A program made the translations under genes and the position numbers. The notes under the pieces are model-generated. The model was not told where the DNA came from. It saw only the letters and a program-made list of their open reading frames with translations, and ran no database searches. 8,880 bases of DNA from an uncultured Bacteroidota bacterium. Its GTDB lineage: Bacteria > Bacteroidota > Bacteroidia > UKL13-3. Each line of letters opens with the position of its first letter. Position 1 is the first letter of the stretch. This document shows, one piece after another, positions 6,205 to 8,880 of the stretch. The stretch spans positions 1-8,880 of the forward strand of contig CAIVPY010000567.1 in the NCBI GenBank assembly GCA_903907885.1, given 5' to 3'.

Positions 6205-7524
6205 TTAATCGTAGCGATAGCGAACAAACCACTTATCGGCAAAAGTAACCCCTAAAATAAATCTGTAGTAATCCTCTTGAATTAAACTATTTGATATGTT
6301 ACCACGTTTCAAATACTCAAAGCTTAAATTCACTTTTGAGCGACTTTTTCCCATTGGAACACCCACACCAGCAGATAAGCTCAAAACATCTACACCGTTA
6401 TTGTTAATTGTAATATTGCTTTGTTCGTATCTGAAACCTGCTCGGTAATCAAACCTATTAAAGATATTTCTAAAATCGTTTGGATCGGGGGTGTAGCTTG
6501 CTCCTAACGAATACGATAAACTGTTTCGTAGTATGCTAGTTGATGAGCCCGATGTTTGCCAAGTTGTTTTATATGAACTCCATTCGTTATATTCAGCATC
6601 TGCTGCTAACAATAACTTTTCATCATAATTTATAGATAAACCTCCACGTAATCCCAATGGTAAAATCATAGTGCCCGCTTCATTATCACTTGCATAAATT
6701 GTATCTCTTCCACTTCTAGAACCACCACCAATTGCTAAAGATCTAAAAACATATTGCCTTGTTGAACTTAATTCAGTTCGAGCATTAATACTAAAGCCAG
6801 CCACACTCTTTATTTTTTTTCCAATGTTCTGCTCAAATTGCAATCCATAGTCAAAAATAAGTCCGCCTGTATATCGGTTTGTGCTTTCCTCCACATTAAA
6901 CATTAGATTATTTGGTGGAAATAATATTTGTGTGGTGCTGTTAAGATTACCGAAAATATAACCTACATTAACTCCTAAAGAAATGGATCGAGAACTATCT
7001 TTATAAATTTTATAGCCCATTCCTAAATAAAATTTTGTTAAACCACCTCTGCCAATAAGGTTATTTACAGCCCCCATTTTTGTAGCTGTATCTTGTGGAA
7101 TGCTATCAATTGACAATACCTTGTACCCCACTGATGAGTATGGCATTAGACCAAACGAAACACCCCAACCTCTTTTTTCAGAAATAGGTATACCAAAATT
7201 AACATACGAAAAACCAACGGTATTTACATCAACCGATGTTGTGGCATCTTTTATAGTACCCATATTCTGAGAAAAACCAGCTTCAATTACTGTATTTTTT
7301 AAAGCACTATATGAAGCAGGATTTAACGAGTTGATTTCATATGATCTGCGAATACCTTGACTAACTCGGCCTTTGGCAAGGTTAGATGCATTACCCATAA
7401 ATTGTAACTCACCTGGTCCAAAAATTGAGTAGGGAGATATAGTTAAGTTTTGCGAAATAGCTGTTTGGGTTATTAAAAACACAAGTAAGCAAACAGTTAT
7501 AAGCCCTTTGGCTTTTTTATACAT
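6205..7524 (-). CDS. Uncharacterised outer-membrane beta-barrel protein (FadL/PorV-like)
   Basis: A 439-residue protein with a Sec signal peptide (about residues 1-25: basic start, hydrophobic LITVCLLVFLITQ, likely cut near AIS-QN). The mature N-terminus shows SPYSIFGPGE, then INSLNPASYSAL (64-75), wording typical of Bacteroidota FadL/PorV-like barrels. The rest alternates polar and hydrophobic residues in strand-like runs rich in Gly, Tyr and Ser, such as GVSFGLMPYSSVGY, KFYLGMGYKIY and YSLGASYTPD, with a final strand ending WFVRYRYD. It should sit in the outer membrane; cargo or partner is unknown. Its start overlaps the coaX stop by 8 bases, indicating co-transcription and possible translational coupling. 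That position downstream of coaX recurs in this phylum as far as I recall. Alternatives are a PorP/SprF-like T9SS accessory or a lipid transporter; I cannot choose. The gene looks AT-richer than fdhA. Confidence 0.82.
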   Translation of the reverse strand: MYKKAKGLITVCLLVFLITQTAISQNLTISPYSIFGPGELQFMGNASNLAKGRVSQGIRRSYEINSLNPASYSALKNTVIEAGFSQNMGTIKDATTSVDVNTVGFSYVNFGIPISEKRGWGVSFGLMPYSSVGYKVLSIDSIPQDTATKMGAVNNLIGRGGLTKFYLGMGYKIYKDSSRSISLGVNVGYIFGNLNSTTQILFPPNNLMFNVEESTNRYTGGLIFDYGLQFEQNIGKKIKSVAGFSINARTELSSTRQYVFRSLAIGGGSRSGRDTIYASDNEAGTMILPLGLRGGLSINYDEKLLLAADAEYNEWSSYKTTWQTSGSSTSILRNSLSYSLGASYTPDPNDFRNIFNRFDYRAGFRYEQSNITINNNGVDVLSLSAGVGVPMGKSRSKVNLSFEYLKRGNISNSLIQEDYYRFILGVTFADKWFVRYRYD

Positions 7525-8248
7525 TGATTTTCAAAATTTTATTAAGTCCGAATAGTAACAAATTAGGCTCTGCAAATACGTTATTTTTTAAGTGTTTAAC
7601 AAATTTAGGCGCATCACCACCCGTAATTATCACTTTCAATTCGCCAAAAGCCTCATTATAACGAGCTATAAAGCCATTTATTTCGTTTACCATTCCCCAA
7701 ATTGCACCTGTTAACATGGATGTTTGCGTGTCTTTGCCAATCCAATCTTCAATTTCTTGGTAGGTTAAAAGTGGGAGCTTTCCAGTAAACTCATGCATGG
7801 CTTTTAGCCTCATATGTAGGCCTGGGCTTATGCTGCCCCCTTGGTAAATACCTTCTTTTGATACAAAATCATAGGTGATACAAGTACCTGCATCTATCAC
7901 TAAACAATGGGTGTTTGAAAAAAAATGCAAAGCTCCTGCTATGCCCGCCACTCGGTCCATGCCTAGCGTTTGCGGGGTTTTGTATGTATTAGTAAAAGGT
8001 AATTTACTTTGATGGTTTATTAAAAAAGTTTTCGCATATAATTTAAACATCTCCATTCGGTTGGTATTGGTTTCTAATACGCTACATACCACTATTTTAT
8101 TTATTTGAGATTTTGTTAAATACTCATTTAAACCATTTGGAGCAGCATCGCTTGACCTTAAAAACTGAGATGTTTCTTGCAAAATATCATCATCAAACAA
8201 ACCTGTCTTAACTAGTGTGTTACCAATATCTACAGCTAAAACTTTCAT
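7517..8248 (-). CDS. coaX: Type III pantothenate kinase
   Basis: A 243-residue enzyme of the ASKHA fold that phosphorylates pantothenate with ATP, the first step of coenzyme A synthesis, in the cytoplasm. Motifs in order: DIGNT (7-11, phosphate loop), YKTPQTLGMDRVAG (89-102, with catalytic D98), VIDAGTCITYDF (117-128), GGSISPGLHMR (137-147), LTGAIWG (179-185) and ITGGDA (208-213). Length and motif spacing are normal, so it looks functional. Type III enzymes are insensitive to CoA feedback and generally need a monovalent cation. The start overlaps the birA stop in an ATGA (8245-8248) and the stop overlaps the barrel gene by 8 bases, so this is a tightly packed operon. BirA and CoaX are both cofactor enzymes tied to acyl-carrier and biotin-carboxylase metabolism. 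Confidence 0.96.
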   Translation of the reverse strand: MKVLAVDIGNTLVKTGLFDDDILQETSQFLRSSDAAPNGLNEYLTKSQINKIVVCSVLETNTNRMEMFKLYAKTFLINHQSKLPFTNTYKTPQTLGMDRVAGIAGALHFFSNTHCLVIDAGTCITYDFVSKEGIYQGGSISPGLHMRLKAMHEFTGKLPLLTYQEIEDWIGKDTQTSMLTGAIWGMVNEINGFIARYNEAFGELKVIITGGDAPKFVKHLKNNVFAEPNLLLFGLNKILKINV

Positions 8249-8880
8249 GTATTCTCATTTATTAATTGTACTTCTTTGTTCGAAAAGGTTTTTGTTTCAC
8301 CACCATCAAAGATAATAAGCAATTGGCCAACTTTATTTACTCCTGTTATTTTTCCGTGTGCTAATTGATTGTCATAACTAAATTTAGCACGCACATTTTT
8401 TAGATATAAAGCTTCGTGGTAATCCTCAAAAATGGCTTGTTTTTGTGTTTTCAATTGCTTGTATCTAGCAACAAAACAAGTTTCAAATTGCTTTAACTCT
8501 TCAAACAAATCATAGCTTTTGCCTGTAATTAGCGCCAATGAACTGGCATGGGTATTATAAAAATCAGTCTGGTTGATGTTGATGCCAATGCCAATAAAAG
8601 ATACTTTTATCTGGCTTTGCGAAATGCTATTTTCTATCAAAATACCCGACACTTTTTTGTGATTTACAATAATGTCATTGGGCCATTTGATAAAGCAATC
8701 AGACACATTTTTGTTCAAAAAATAATCATACACGGCAAGGCTTACAGCCATGTTCAGATATACCTGTTCTTCGATTTTTAAAAAATAGGGCGAAACCACC
8801 ATGGTGAACAATAGGTTCTTGTCGGCCTCACTTTCCCACACCTTGTTTTGTTGCCCTTTGCCTTGGTTTTGGTAAGATGC
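8245..8880 (-). CDS. birA: Biotin--[acetyl-CoA-carboxylase] ligase, 5' end outside the window
   Basis: The frame stays open to the window edge; 211 residues are visible and the N-terminus is missing. A GTG at 8841 is not the start, because the 13 codons before it encode ASYQNQGKGQQNK, the biotin/adenylate-binding loop of this family (GKGQ variant of GRGR). Then follow WESEADKNLLF, KWPNDIIVNHKKVSGILIE and FIGIGININQ, the core catalytic motifs. A C-terminal SH3-like domain (ARAKFSYDNQLAHGKITGV ... GGETKTF) completes it. The enzyme makes biotinyl-AMP and biotinylates carrier proteins such as the acetyl-CoA carboxylase BCCP in the cytoplasm. Whether it carries a DNA-binding repressor domain cannot be seen; Bacteroidota BirA proteins are often the short form without one. 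Its stop overlaps the coaX start (ATGA). Confidence 0.95.
   Translation of the reverse strand, partial: ASYQNQGKGQQNKVWESEADKNLLFTMVVSPYFLKIEEQVYLNMAVSLAVYDYFLNKNVSDCFIKWPNDIIVNHKKVSGILIENSISQSQIKVSFIGIGININQTDFYNTHASSLALITGKSYDLFEELKQFETCFVARYKQLKTQKQAIFEDYHEALYLKNVRAKFSYDNQLAHGKITGVNKVGQLLIIFDGGETKTFSNKEVQLINENT

Noticed and set aside
8548..8781. Open frame on the + strand opposite birA
   Set aside because: Shadow of the conserved catalytic core of the biotin ligase.
8839..8841. GTG at 8841 as the birA start
   Set aside because: The upstream in-frame codons encode the conserved GKGQ substrate loop, so the gene continues past the window end.
1..8880. CRISPR arrays, insertion sequences, phage or defence modules
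   Set aside because: No regularly spaced repeats, transposase motifs, terminal inverted repeats with target duplications, or defence domains were seen on either strand.

Overview
The window is a chromosomal segment from a member of the Bacteroidota. Four observations support this. A secreted protein ends in a type IX secretion (T9SS) type A sorting domain. Two promoter-like elements resemble the TTTG / TAnnTTTG signals used by Bacteroidota sigma factors. Start codons are preceded by A/T-rich sequence rather than clear Shine-Dalgarno motifs. A FadL/PorV-like outer-membrane barrel has the wording typical of this phylum. Base composition is moderately AT-rich. I cannot name the genus.

Layout. 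On the + strand, the window opens inside a T9SS-exported protein (1-764, 5' end missing), closed by a strong intrinsic terminator (789-818). A tRNA-Ser(UGA) gene (873-960, CCA encoded) follows with its own promoter-like element (836-867). It converges on the minus-strand genes, separated from them by a hairpin with a GNRA-type loop (984-1011) that could terminate both directions. All remaining genes are on the minus strand. Read 5' to 3' they are: birA (8880-8245, 5' end missing), coaX (8248-7517), an outer-membrane beta-barrel (7524-6205), a membrane-anchored SRPBCC protein (6192-5662), a NuoE-NuoF fusion (5522-3873) and a NuoG-like molybdenum formate dehydrogenase catalytic subunit (3774-1042).

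How the genes work together. birA, coaX and the barrel gene overlap by 4 and 8 bases and are almost certainly co-transcribed. The SRPBCC gene lies 12 bases further on and probably belongs to the same transcript. After a 139-base gap holding a possible promoter and clustered inverted TTAGC/GCTAA motifs, the last two genes encode a soluble two-subunit NAD(P)-dependent formate dehydrogenase of the FDH1/Fds type. In this enzyme a bis-MGD molybdenum (or tungsten) centre oxidises formate (or reduces CO2). A chain of Fe-S clusters passes electrons to an FMN/NAD site in the fused diaphorase subunit. The predicted metal ligand is cysteine, not selenocysteine. No sulfurtransferase (FdhD/FdsC) or cofactor-insertion gene is present in the window.

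I see no CRISPR array, insertion sequence, phage gene or defence locus. This is mostly an ordinary chromosomal region. The parts worth a second look are the formate dehydrogenase pair, its regulatory gap, and the coupling of an uncharacterised outer-membrane protein to coaX.
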